A stretch of DNA of 42,304 nucleotides, taken from the NCBI GenBank assembly GCA_011526095.1, contig WYBA01000145.1, positions 1 through 42,304 of the forward strand. The letters are read 5' to 3'. Below, in pieces: positions 34,160 through 42,304 of this stretch. Position 1 is the first letter of the stretch. Each line of letters starts with the position of its first letter. A program made the position numbers and the translations under genes. The stretch is from Myxococcales bacterium. GTDB lineage: Bacteria > Myxococcota_A > Polyangia > Haliangiales > Haliangiaceae. Under the pieces are notes generated by a model that had not been told where the DNA came from, did not search any database, and saw nothing but the letters and a program-made list of their open reading frames with translations.

Positions 34160-34820
34160 CCTCGCCGCGCAGCCCGCCCGCGCCGTCGTCGACCAGCGCG
34201 ATGATCCGGTCGGGGTCGTCGGAGCCGCAGGTCGTGCACCCGTCGTTCGGCGGCAGGTACGGATCGCCCGCGAAGTACAGCTGGGTCGTCACCGGCGCGT
34301 AGTCCGGGTGCGCGAACATGAAGTGGATGTGCGCCGGGCGCCACGCGTCGACGCCGAGCGCGTAGTTCCCCGGGCGGATCGTCTCGAGCGTGAACCGCCC
34401 GTCGGCGGGCGCGACGACCTGGCCGCGCAGCCGGTAGTCCTTGCCCGCGCCGTGGTACGCGCCGTCGCGATCGGCCTGCCAGATGTCGACGAGCACGCCG
34501 GCCGCGGCCGCCGCGCAGCCCTCGGCCAGCACCTCGACGTCGATCGTCAGCCGCGTGCCCGGCTCGGCCTCGCCGGCGATCGCGGTGCGCATCGGCGCGC
34601 CGTCCTCGAAGAACGGCCCCTGGGCGTCGCCGGTCGTCGGCCGGCACGCGGGATCCGCGTCGGGGCCCGGCGCAGCGTCGGGCCCGGCGCCGCCGTCCGG
34701 ATCGCGGGCGTCGCCGGCGCCGCCGCCGGACGAGCCGCCGCACGCGCCGAGCGTCGCCGCGGCGGCGCCGCCGCCGGCCACGCCGAGCCAGCGCAGCAGA
34801 TCACGTCGATCGAGGTCCAT
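34134..34820 (-). CDS. Tat-exported lipoprotein of the intradiol dioxygenase family
   Basis: A 228-residue protein. The N-terminus carries a twin-arginine signal (DRRDLLRWLGV, Arg5-Arg6) followed by LGAC with Cys27 as lipidation site, so it is a Tat lipoprotein folded before export. A disordered Gly/Asp/Ala linker follows. The catalytic fold shows GPFFEDGAPMRTAI, VDIWQADRDGAYHG, DYRLRGQ, IRPGNY and WRPAHIHF. Tyr122, Tyr153, His164 and His166 correspond to the two Tyr and two His ligands of the non-heme Fe(III) of catechol dioxygenases. An exported intradiol-type enzyme could attack aromatic or phenolic compounds outside the cytosol; the substrate is unknown. No other aromatic degradation gene is near. 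Confidence 0.88.
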   Translation of the reverse strand: MDLDRRDLLRWLGVAGGGAAAATLGACGGSSGGGAGDARDPDGGAGPDAAPGPDADPACRPTTGDAQGPFFEDGAPMRTAIAGEAEPGTRLTIDVEVLAEGCAAAAAGVLVDIWQADRDGAYHGAGKDYRLRGQVVAPADGRFTLETIRPGNYALGVDAWRPAHIHFMFAHPDYAPVTTQLYFAGDPYLPPNDGCTTCGSDDPDRIIALVDDGAGGLRGEVRFVLRPR

Positions 34821-34887
34821 GCCGCACGGTCGCCCGTCCGGGCGCGCGAGGAAAGCGAGTTGTCCTTGTCACACGCGCAAGGAATGC

Positions 34888-34918
34888 TTGCGCTCGCCCG
34901 GATCGTCCTCGATACGAT
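34888..34918 (+). promoter_or_regulatory. Candidate promoter of the unknown membrane protein
   Basis: TTGCGC (34888-34893), 19 bases, then TACGAT (34913-34918), which ends 6 bases (all C) before GTG 34925. There is no Shine-Dalgarno, so the mRNA would begin at about the start codon. Confidence 0.5.
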
Positions 34919-34924
34919 CCCCCC

Positions 34925-35599
34925 GTGCTGAGTCAGGTCCGGGAGCGCGGAGACTCCCTGGTCGTCCGCATCGGCCGCGTCGTCATCACGCGGACGCCCG
35001 AGCGCGTCCACCTGCACGTCCCCACGTCGGCGCGGCGCGACGCGCTGCTGATGCTCGCGCTCGGGCTGCCGCTCGGCGGCGGCCTCGCCGTCATCCCGTT
35101 CGTCGTCGGTGGCGCGACCGCGGGGCTGCGCGCGTCCTGCGTCGCGCTCGGCGCGGTCGTCGTCGCGGCGTGCGCGGGCCTGGGCTGGCGCGCCGGCCGC
35201 CGCGCCGTGGCCTACGAGCTCGACGCCGCGCGCACGGGCGACCGCGCGGTCCGCGTCCGCGGCCCTGACGGCTGGACGAGGATCGAGCGCCGCTCCCTCG
35301 AGGGTTTCGGCGTGGTGTCGAACGTGCTCTCGCTCGGCCGGTCGCGCCGGTTCTACTTCCCGGTGATCCGGTTCGCCGGCAAGGAGCTGCCGGTGCTCGA
35401 TCCGCGCGCCCACGCCGTCGAGGCGCCCGTCGCGCTGGTGTGCGCCGTGCTCGCGGCGCTCGTGCTCGACGATGGCGACGACGTCGCCGCCGCGCTCGCG
35501 CGGGTCCGCCGCCAGCGCCGGGTCGAGCTCGCGGTGGTCGGCGCGCTCGTCGCCGTCGTCGCCGCGTGCCTGGTCGCGATCGCGCTCGCGCTGGCGTGA
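34925..35599 (+). CDS. Unknown membrane protein
   Basis: A 224-residue protein with GTG start. A short N-terminal soluble part (VVRIGRVVITRTPERVHLHV) is followed by two close membrane segments at about 40-85 (LLMLALGLPLGGGLAVIPF, SCVALGAVVVAACAGLGW). A beta-rich loop follows (AYELDAARTGDRAVRVRG, SLGRSRRFYFPVIRFAGKEL), then a C-terminal membrane helix (VVGALVAVVAACLVAIALAL). The arrangement resembles small proteins with a membrane-anchored PH-like or DUF domain, but no family is recognised. It has its own promoter and ends 11 bases before the convergent tyrA stop. Confidence 0.72.
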   Translation: MLSQVRERGDSLVVRIGRVVITRTPERVHLHVPTSARRDALLMLALGLPLGGGLAVIPFVVGGATAGLRASCVALGAVVVAACAGLGWRAGRRAVAYELDAARTGDRAVRVRGPDGWTRIERRSLEGFGVVSNVLSLGRSRRFYFPVIRFAGKELPVLDPRAHAVEAPVALVCAVLAALVLDDGDDVAAALARVRRQRRVELAVVGALVAVVAACLVAIALALA

Positions 35600-35610
35600 G
35601 GGGCGCCGCC

Positions 35611-36744
35611 TCACCGCGCCGGGCGCGTCGTGAGGTAGCCCTTGCCGCGCGTCATCAGGCCGCGAAACCCCTCGAGGTCGCCGGCGCGCACGACCGAGCG
35701 CAGCCGCTCGACCGCGTACAGCAGCGCCGACAGCGACTCGGTGCCGTAGTCGTTGAGGTGCTGGATCTCGAAGTACAGATCGGGGTTCTCCGCGGCGACC
35801 TTGCTCGCGACCTGCAGCTGCGCGTCGAACGTCGTCGACGACAGGGTCGCCAGCCGCGGCGCGGCCTCGCCGCTCTCCGCCAGCGCGGTGAAGAACGCGA
35901 TGTTGAGCGCGTGCGACAGGCCGAGCACGTAGGCGATCAGCCGGTCGTGGCTCTCGAGGTCCATGTCGACGAGCGTCGCCATCGTCGAGCTGAACAGCGC
36001 GCGCGCCTCGGCGGTCGCGCCGGCGTCGCCGAGGTCGATGAAGATGACGTGGCGCCCGCTGAGCAGCTCGGTGTCCGGCCCGAACATCGGGTGGATCGAC
36101 GTCACCCGCCCGCCGGCGTCGCGCAGCGCGCGCAGCCCGGCGCGCAGCGGGCTCTTGAGCGAGCCGACGTCGAACACGACGCCGCGCGGCGGCGCCGCGG
36201 CGAGCTCGAGCAGGATCTGGTTGGTCGCCGGCATCGGCGCGGCGACGACGATCAGCTCGTGATCGAGCGTCGCGTCCTTCCACGACGCGTGCCACGGGTA
36301 GCCCTCGACCGCGCCGCCCGGATCCGCGACCTCGACCGCGAACCCCTGCGCCGACAGGAACCGCACGAACCACCGCCCCATGTTGCCCTTGCCGCCGATC
36401 ACGAGCACGCGCCGGCCGCCGCCCGAGCCGCGCGCCGCGACCTGATCCTTCTCCTGCACGGTGAGCGAGCTGCGGATCAGCGCGAGCACGAGCTCCTCGC
36501 CGAGCGCGGGCGACAGCCCGAGCTCGGCCGCGGCGCGGCGCGCGCGCTCGACGACGTCGCGCTCCTGGCGGAAGTCGCGGGTGCCGACGCCCGTGGCGCG
36601 CTTGACCGCGCCGATCTGCTGGACCATGGCCTGGCGGCGGGCCGCGGCCTCGAGGATCTCCTTGTCGATCGCGGCGAGCTGGGCGCGCAGCTCGTCGAGC
36701 GACGGGCGGGCGGCGCCGTCGGCGCCGTCGGGGTCGGTGGACAT
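35611..36744 (-). CDS. tyrA: Bifunctional chorismate mutase / prephenate dehydrogenase (T-protein)
   Basis: A 377-residue enzyme close in length and order to E. coli TyrA. The chorismate mutase domain covers about 14-98 ([53 protein letters not shown]). The prephenate dehydrogenase starts with the NAD site [13 protein letters not shown] (Gly117 to Gly123). It continues with [46 protein letters not shown] and [11 protein letters not shown]. It turns chorismate into prephenate and then 4-hydroxyphenylpyruvate for tyrosine. GKGNMG in place of the usual GGGGQMG is typical of this branch. No other aromatic amino acid gene is nearby. TACTCT lies 6 bases before the ATG. Confidence 0.94.
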   Translation of the reverse strand: MSTDPDGADGAARPSLDELRAQLAAIDKEILEAAARRQAMVQQIGAVKRATGVGTRDFRQERDVVERARRAAAELGLSPALGEELVLALIRSSLTVQEKDQVAARGSGGGRRVLVIGGKGNMGRWFVRFLSAQGFAVEVADPGGAVEGYPWHASWKDATLDHELIVVAAPMPATNQILLELAAAPPRGVVFDVGSLKSPLRAGLRALRDAGGRVTSIHPMFGPDTELLSGRHVIFIDLGDAGATAEARALFSSTMATLVDMDLESHDRLIAYVLGLSHALNIAFFTALAESGEAAPRLATLSSTTFDAQLQVASKVAAENPDLYFEIQHLNDYGTESLSALLYAVERLRSVVRAGDLEGFRGLMTRGKGYLTTRPAR

Positions 36745-36750
36745 GCGGGC

Positions 36751-36760
36751 AGAGTACAGC
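36751..36760. promoter_or_regulatory. Overlapping -10 elements of tyrA and the zinc-ribbon gene
   Basis: Only 28 bases separate the divergent starts. TACTCT on the minus strand (36756 to 36751) ends 6 bases before tyrA ATG 36744. TACAGC on the plus strand (36755-36760) ends 12 bases before ATG 36773. They share the TA step at 36755-36756, so the two directions should exclude each other. Confidence 0.35.
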
Positions 36761-36772
36761 GATCCTTCCGCC

Positions 36773-37111
36773 ATGGCCGATGGTGAACCGTCTCCGGGGT
36801 GTCCTCGCTGCGGCGGGCAGCTCGCGCCGCTCGGCGCGGGGCGGGTGTGCCGCAGCTGTCGCGGCGCGTGGCTGTCGGAGGACCGCCTCGCCGAGATGGT
36901 GCGGATGATGAACGACGCGCTGTTCGCCGAGGCGCTGGCGTTCGCGATCCGCGAGGCCGCCGAGGCGGCGCTGCGCTGTCCGGCGTGCGGCGAGGCGCTC
37001 GTGCCGGAGTCGTTCGCGCACCAGCCGGTCGACCGCTGCCCGCGCGGCCACGGCGTCTGGCTCGACGACGGCGAGCTGACCGCGGCGCTGCGCGCGGTCG
37101 TGCCGGCGTGA
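36773..37111 (+). CDS. Small protein with two zf-TFIIB zinc ribbons
   Basis: A 112-residue protein with two zinc-ribbon repeats joined by a helix. The first is [12 protein letters not shown] with [15 protein letters not shown]. The second is [12 protein letters not shown] with [16 protein letters not shown], where one Cys position is His. The pattern CPxCG...CxxCxGxWLD-EL is that of the zf-TFIIB family, often near membrane or regulatory proteins but of unknown biochemical role. The middle helix ([20 protein letters not shown]) may dimerise. The gene lies 15 bases upstream of the FHA-AAA+ regulator on the same strand, so the two may form an operon. Confidence 0.82.
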   Translation: MADGEPSPGCPRCGGQLAPLGAGRVCRSCRGAWLSEDRLAEMVRMMNDALFAEALAFAIREAAEAALRCPACGEALVPESFAHQPVDRCPRGHGVWLDDGELTAALRAVVPA

Positions 37112-37126
37112 CCCACGGGTGACGTG

Positions 37127-38614
<1,488 letters not shown>

Positions 38615-38689
38615 GGTCCGGGAAAGCCCGCGCCGACCTCCTGTTCCGATCGAAGCGAGGCGACCTCTGCGGGTGATCACGGAGCACAT

Positions 38690-38720
38690 GTGCGCGCACG
38701 TGCGGTCGCCGTGCGCGCAC
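38690..38720. promoter_or_regulatory. Two identical GTGCGCGCAC palindromes upstream of the globin
   Basis: GTGCGCGCAC occurs at 38690-38699 and 38711-38720, 21 bases apart, two helical turns. Both are followed by G. They are about 100 bases upstream of the globin start. This spacing suits side-by-side binding by a dimeric regulator, but alternating purine-pyrimidine runs are also common in such GC-rich DNA. Confidence 0.4.
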
Positions 38721-38821
38721 GCCCGTCGGGTGCGCCGCGCGTGCGTGCGCCGCGCGCGGGGCGGGGCGCGGCCGGCACGCCTCGTGAAGAGGCCCACGGT
38801 CCCGACCACCAGGAGCCAAGA

Positions 38822-39238
38822 ATGAGCCTCGATCCCGCCGTGCTGCGCCAGAGCTTCGAAGTCGTCATCGAGCGTCGTCCCGATCTGACGATGCGCTTCT
38901 ACGAGATCCTGTTCGACCGCTACCCCCAGCTCCAGCCGCTGTTCGGCCGCAACGCGCGCGCGGCGCAGGCGGAGATGCTGGCGCAGGCGATCGTCGCGGT
39001 GCTCGATCACCTCGAGGACGCGAGCTGGCTGCAGAGCACGCTCGCCGGGCTCGGCGCCAAGCACGTCGGCTACGGCGTGACCGACGCGATGTACGACCAG
39101 GTCGGAGACGCGCTGCTCGCGACGCTCGCCGAGGTCGCCGCCGAGGCGTGGACCCCGACGGTGGCGTCGCAGTGGACCGCGGCCTACGGCGCGATCGCGT
39201 CGATGATGCAGGCCGGCGCGCGCACCGCCGCGGCGTGA
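38822..39238 (+). CDS. Single-domain globin, flavohemoglobin-like
   Basis: A 138-residue heme protein. The globin positions read well: Tyr27 in MRFYEILF (B10), Phe41 in PLFGRN (CD1), Gln near 49 (E7) and the proximal His81 in AKHVGYGV (F8). The C-terminal helix DQVGDALLATLAEVAAEAW matches the flavohemoglobin globin domain. Tyr-B10 with Gln-E7 is the pocket of flavohemoglobin and Vitreoscilla-type globins, fitting NO or O2 chemistry or sensing. No reductase domain is attached. AGGAG lies 7 bases before the ATG. The gene is 16 bases upstream of a kinase carrying a similar globin domain, so they probably act in one pathway. Confidence 0.94.
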   Translation: MSLDPAVLRQSFEVVIERRPDLTMRFYEILFDRYPQLQPLFGRNARAAQAEMLAQAIVAVLDHLEDASWLQSTLAGLGAKHVGYGVTDAMYDQVGDALLATLAEVAAEAWTPTVASQWTAAYGAIASMMQAGARTAAA

Positions 39239-39243
39239 CGCGC

Positions 39244-39249
39244 TACGAT
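39244..39249 (+). promoter_or_regulatory. Candidate -10 (TACGAT) for the kinase-globin fusion
   Basis: TACGAT ends 5 bases before GTG 39255 and begins 6 bases after the globin stop. It could start a separate, leaderless message inside the globin-kinase unit. No -35 was seen. Confidence 0.4.
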
Positions 39250-39254
39250 GCGGC

Positions 39255-41828
39255 GTGGCTGACGCGCCGGGCCCGTGGACGGCCTTCCCGCCCGACTACT
39301 TCGACGACTACCAGGTGATCCAGCCGCTCGGGGCCGGCGGCATGGGCGCGGTGTTCCTCGGGCACGACTGCATGCTCGACCGCCGCGTCGCGCTCAAGTT
39401 CATCGCCGGCGCCGCGCCGGATCCGACGTCGCGCGTGCAGTTCCTGCAGGAGGCGCGCGCGCTCGCGCGGCTGCACCACCCCAACGTCGTCGGGGTCTAC
39501 CGCATCGGCGAGGTCGACGGCCGGCCGTACCTCGCCTACGAGCTCGTCGACGGCGAGCCGCTGCACCGGCTGCCGTGGCCGCTGCCGTGGCGCCGCGCGC
39601 TGCGCCTCGCCGTCGGCGTCGCCCGCGGGCTCGCGGCGGTCCACGCCGCCGGCGTGCTCCACCGCGACCTCAAGCCCGCGAACATCGTCGTCGCGCCCGG
39701 GGACGTCGCCAAGCTGATCGACTTCGGGCTGGCCAGCCGGCTCGACGACGGGATCGTCACCGACGTGACGACGGGCGCGTGGCTGCCGGCGATGTCGGAG
39801 GCCGCGACCGAGGCCGGCGCCGGCACGCTGCGGCCGCTCGCGGGGACGCCGATGTACATGGCGCCCGAGCTGTGGACGGGTGCGGCGCCGAGCCCGGCGA
39901 GCGACGTCTACGCGCTGGGGTTGCTGCTGTGGCAGGCGCTCGCCGGCGAGCTGCCGCACGACGGGCTGGCGTCCGAGGCGCTCGCGGTCGCGATCCGCGC
40001 GCGGGTGATGCCGTCGTTGCGGTCGGTCCGCGCCGACGTCCCCGGCGCGCTCGCCGAGCTGGTCGACCAGTGCGTCGCGCGCGATCCCCGCGATCGCCCG
40101 GCCAGCGCCAGCGTGCGGGACCGGCTCGAGACCGTGCTCGCGGTCTACGCGCCGCTGGTCGACGGCGCGGCGGAGGAGCGCGTCGAGCAGGCCGCGGCCG
40201 ACGAGCTGGCTGGATCGTTCGCGCGCGCCACGATCGATCCGGACCTGTTCTCGCGGCGGTTCTACGAGCGCGTGTTCGAGCTCGAGCCGGGGCTGCGCGC
40301 GCTGTTCCCGGCCGACCTCACGGCGCAGCGGCTCAAGCTGGTGTCGACGCTCCAGACGGTCGTGCGCAACGTGCGCGCGCCGGAGCGCCTGGTGCCGATG
40401 CTCGAGGAGCTGGGCGAGCGCCACCACCAGTACGGCGTGTCGGTGCGCAACTTCGACGTCGTCGGGCAGGCCCTGCTCGCGACGCTGGCCGAGCTCGAGG
40501 GTGAGGCGTGGGCGCCGGCGACGGAGGCGCTGTGGACGCGCGCGTACCAGCACATCGCCGAGCACATGACGCGGGGGCTGACGCGCGCCGCGCACGGGTC
40601 GGCGCCGCGCGCGACGCCGCCCTTGACGCGGGTGCCGCTGGCGCCGCCCGAGCCGCGGTTCGCGACCTCGGGCGACGTCGCGATCGCCCACCAGGTGCTC
40701 GGGACCGGGCCGATCGACCTGCTGGTGTTGCCCGGCTGGGCGAGCCACCTCGAGCATGCGTGGCTCGAGCCCGGCTACGCGTTGATGATGTCGCGGCTGG
40801 CGCAGCGCGCGCGGGTGGTCGTGATCGATCGCCGAGGCACGGGCCTGTCGGACCGCGCGCCGCGCCACCACGACGTCGCGGATCACGTCGCCGACGCGCT
40901 CGCCGTGCTCGACGCCGTCGGCGCGGAGCGGCCGGTCGTGCTCGGGCTGTCCGACGCGGCGGCGGTCGCGGCGGCGCTCGCCGCGACCCACCCCGAGCGG
41001 GTGCGCGGCCTGGTCCTCCTCGGTGGCACGCCGGCCCACGCGGGCCCCGCCGCACGGGTCGACGAGGTGTGCGAGGCGATCCGGACCCGGTGGGGCGAGC
41101 CGCTGTTCGTCGACGAGCAGGCGCCGTCGCGCGCGACCGACGGCGCGTTCCGCGCGTGGTGGGCGCGGCTGCTGCGCTCGGCGATCAGCCCGACGATGGC
41201 GGCGGCGTTCGTCCGCGCCTCGGCCGCGCTCGACGTGCGCCCGCTCCTGGCCGCGATCGGCGCGCCCACGCTGGTGCTGCACCGCGTGGGAGATCGGGCG
41301 CACGTCGTCGCGGGCGCGAGCGCGTTCGCGGCAGGGATCCGCGGCGCGCGCCACGTCGAGCTGCCGGGCGCGGATCACCTGCCGTTCGTCGGCGAGGTCG
41401 AGCCGCTGCTGCGCGAGCTCGAGCAGTTCGTGCGCGACGCGCCGACGGTGTTCGCGCCGCCGGCGCGGGTCGTCACGGTCCTGGCGATTCACGCCGAGGG
41501 TGGTTCCGCGCCCGCCGCCGCGGACGGCGCGCTGCGCGCGGCCCTCGAGCGCGAGCACGGCGTGATCGTGAGGGACGAGGAGGCCGACGGCGCGCCGGTG
41601 CTGGTCGCGACGTTCGACCTGCCGGCGCCGGCGCTGCGTTCGCTCGCCGCGGCGCCGGCCGGCGTGCGCGCGGCGGTGCACACCGCCACGGTGACCGGCC
41701 CGCACGGCGAGCGCGCGGTGCTCGAGCACGCGCGGCAGGCCGCGGAGGCGGCCGCCGCCGGGAAGGTCGTGCTCGACGCGGTGGCAGCCGCGCTCACCGG
41801 CGGGGCGACGTCGCGGCCGCTGCGCTGA
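39255..41828 (+). CDS. Ser/Thr kinase - globin - alpha/beta hydrolase - degenerate cyclase fusion
   Basis: An 857-residue protein with four parts. Kinase, about 19-290: LGAGGMGAVFLG, Lys48, HRD at 136-138, DFG at 156-158, GTPMYMAPEL; active by motif. Globin, about 315-438: Tyr337 (B10), Phe351 (CD1), Gln358 (E7), proximal His390 in GERHHQYGV. Alpha/beta hydrolase, about 468-730, of the kind normally fused to class III adenylate cyclases (LLVLPGWASHLEHAWLEPG, IDRRGTGLSDR). Its Ser566, Asp680 and His708 could form a triad. A tail at 738-845 follows the cyclase pattern (VVTVLAIHAEGGS, VLVATFDLPAPAL, VRAAVHT) but lacks the metal-binding FTDI aspartate. This suggests heme-gated signalling (inference). 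The GTG start follows TACGAT. I know no described protein with this order. Confidence 0.9.
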   Translation: MADAPGPWTAFPPDYFDDYQVIQPLGAGGMGAVFLGHDCMLDRRVALKFIAGAAPDPTSRVQFLQEARALARLHHPNVVGVYRIGEVDGRPYLAYELVDGEPLHRLPWPLPWRRALRLAVGVARGLAAVHAAGVLHRDLKPANIVVAPGDVAKLIDFGLASRLDDGIVTDVTTGAWLPAMSEAATEAGAGTLRPLAGTPMYMAPELWTGAAPSPASDVYALGLLLWQALAGELPHDGLASEALAVAIRARVMPSLRSVRADVPGALAELVDQCVARDPRDRPASASVRDRLETVLAVYAPLVDGAAEERVEQAAADELAGSFARATIDPDLFSRRFYERVFELEPGLRALFPADLTAQRLKLVSTLQTVVRNVRAPERLVPMLEELGERHHQYGVSVRNFDVVGQALLATLAELEGEAWAPATEALWTRAYQHIAEHMTRGLTRAAHGSAPRATPPLTRVPLAPPEPRFATSGDVAIAHQVLGTGPIDLLVLPGWASHLEHAWLEPGYALMMSRLAQRARVVVIDRRGTGLSDRAPRHHDVADHVADALAVLDAVGAERPVVLGLSDAAAVAAALAATHPERVRGLVLLGGTPAHAGPAARVDEVCEAIRTRWGEPLFVDEQAPSRATDGAFRAWWARLLRSAISPTMAAAFVRASAALDVRPLLAAIGAPTLVLHRVGDRAHVVAGASAFAAGIRGARHVELPGADHLPFVGEVEPLLRELEQFVRDAPTVFAPPARVVTVLAIHAEGGSAPAAADGALRAALEREHGVIVRDEEADGAPVLVATFDLPAPALRSLAAAPAGVRAAVHTATVTGPHGERAVLEHARQAAEAAAAGKVVLDAVAAALTGGATSRPLR

Positions 41829-41839
41829 TCAGCGGTGGC

Positions 41840-42247
41840 TCAACGCTGCGCGAGGCAGCGGTCGCACATCAGGCCGAGCTCGGTCACGTTGGTCCGCGCC
41901 TTCGCCACCGCCTGGCTGCACGCGACGCACATCACCGTCTCGACCTGCGCCGCGGCCGTGGCTTGCTCCTCCTCGAGCGCGGCCTCGATCCGGTAGTCGA
42001 GCACCTTGCCGTCGATGACGCCGGCGTCCTCGAGCACGTGCGCCAGCACGGCGAGCGCCGTCTGCAGCCGCTTGATCTCGGTCGCCTGCGCGCGGATCAC
42101 CCGCTGGAGCGAGCCGATCGACTGCCCGAGCATCGTGCCCTGTTCGAGCGCGGCGTCGGCGCGGTCGTGGGCGGAGTTGATCGCGTCGCGCTCGCGCAGC
42201 GTGATGTCGTCGCTGACGAGGGCCTCGAAGAAGCCGATGCGGGCCAT
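41840..42247 (-). CDS. Small coiled-coil protein with C-terminal zinc ribbon
   Basis: A 135-residue protein beginning MARIGFFEALVSDDITLRER. The middle (about 25-70) is a helical, probably coiled-coil region (SLQRVIRAQATEIKRLQTAL). The C-terminus has two CxxC knuckles, MCVACSQAV and MCDRCLAQ, about 20 residues apart, forming a zinc ribbon. I do not recognise the family. It could be a DNA- or protein-binding factor. It converges on the kinase-globin gene with 11 bases between stops. ATG 42247 is preceded by TAGCGT seven bases upstream. Confidence 0.75.
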   Translation of the reverse strand: MARIGFFEALVSDDITLRERDAINSAHDRADAALEQGTMLGQSIGSLQRVIRAQATEIKRLQTALAVLAHVLEDAGVIDGKVLDYRIEAALEEEQATAAAQVETVMCVACSQAVAKARTNVTELGLMCDRCLAQR

Positions 42248-42254
42248 GGGCTCG

Positions 42255-42260
42255 ACGCTA
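42255..42260 (-). promoter_or_regulatory. Candidate -10 (TAGCGT) for the coiled-coil zinc-ribbon gene
   Basis: TAGCGT on the minus strand ends 7 bases before ATG 42247, without a Shine-Dalgarno. The remaining 44 bases to the window edge hold nothing I can name. Confidence 0.35.
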
Positions 42261-42304
42261 GAGCCTGTTCGGGGCGAGGGCCAGTCCCTGGTCGCCGGGT
42301 TCGC

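Noticed and set aside
41466..41790. Functional class III adenylate cyclase at the end of the kinase-globin protein
   Set aside because: The pattern fits the fold, but the metal-binding aspartate (FTDI replaced by AIHA) and other catalytic positions are absent, so I call it degenerate.

Overview
The window is about 42.3 kb of very GC-rich DNA with strongly biased codons. It carries FHA-domain enhancer-binding regulators, large Hanks-type Ser/Thr kinases fused to other domains, many lipoproteins with acidic Ala/Pro-rich linkers, and a class I lanthipeptide leader. Together these suggest a myxobacterium (Myxococcota), perhaps of the Haliangium/Kofleriaceae type. That placement is inference from gene content, not from a marker gene. 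No rRNA, tRNA, CRISPR array, phage or plasmid replication gene was seen.

Layout. 1-8161: the end of an unknown protein, a sigma-54 activator and a kinase-AAA protein (signalling pair on the minus strand), a UPF0104-type membrane protein, a DUF4349 lipoprotein, and a repeat-bearing gap with a strong hairpin. 8162-11464: a MocR-type PLP regulator divergent from a PNPOx-like flavoprotein across three TGGACC-type half-sites, then a methyltransferase. 11567-13725: an orphan class I lanthipeptide precursor and two translationally coupled unknown genes. 13964-21261: a tightly coupled seven-gene sulfate assimilation operon (small membrane protein, APS reductase, ATP-sulfurylase-like/APS kinase fusion, uroporphyrinogen methyltransferase, sulfite reductase, PiT-type permease, cysteine synthase). 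21294-24191: a lipoprotein and a kefF-kefC pair. 24354-26010: a RAYT-type HUH transposase with REP-like hairpins and minisatellites. 26011-30401: two divergent ceramidase-like lipoproteins. 30498-36744: an unknown protein, a TetR regulator with a clear operator in front of an N-acyl-amino-acid amidohydrolase, a Tat-exported intradiol dioxygenase, a membrane protein, and bifunctional TyrA. 36773-42247: a zinc-ribbon protein, an FHA-AAA+ regulator without GAFTGA, a single-domain globin, a kinase-globin-hydrolase-cyclase-like fusion, and a small zinc-ribbon coiled-coil protein.

Most notable points. (1) The 857-residue protein at 39255-41828 joins an apparently active Ser/Thr kinase, a heme-competent globin, a cyclase-type alpha/beta hydrolase and what looks like a dead nucleotide cyclase domain; a free globin is encoded just upstream. 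(2) The 60-residue lanthipeptide precursor has five Ser/Thr and five Cys in its core and no maturation enzymes nearby. (3) In the cys operon, the ATP sulfurylase domain has lost its QTRNPxHxxH motif, both His being Asp. (4) Many starts sit 5-8 nt after a TAnnnT hexamer with no Shine-Dalgarno, suggesting widespread leaderless transcripts. (5) Compact regulatory sites can be read directly for the TetR and MocR regulators.
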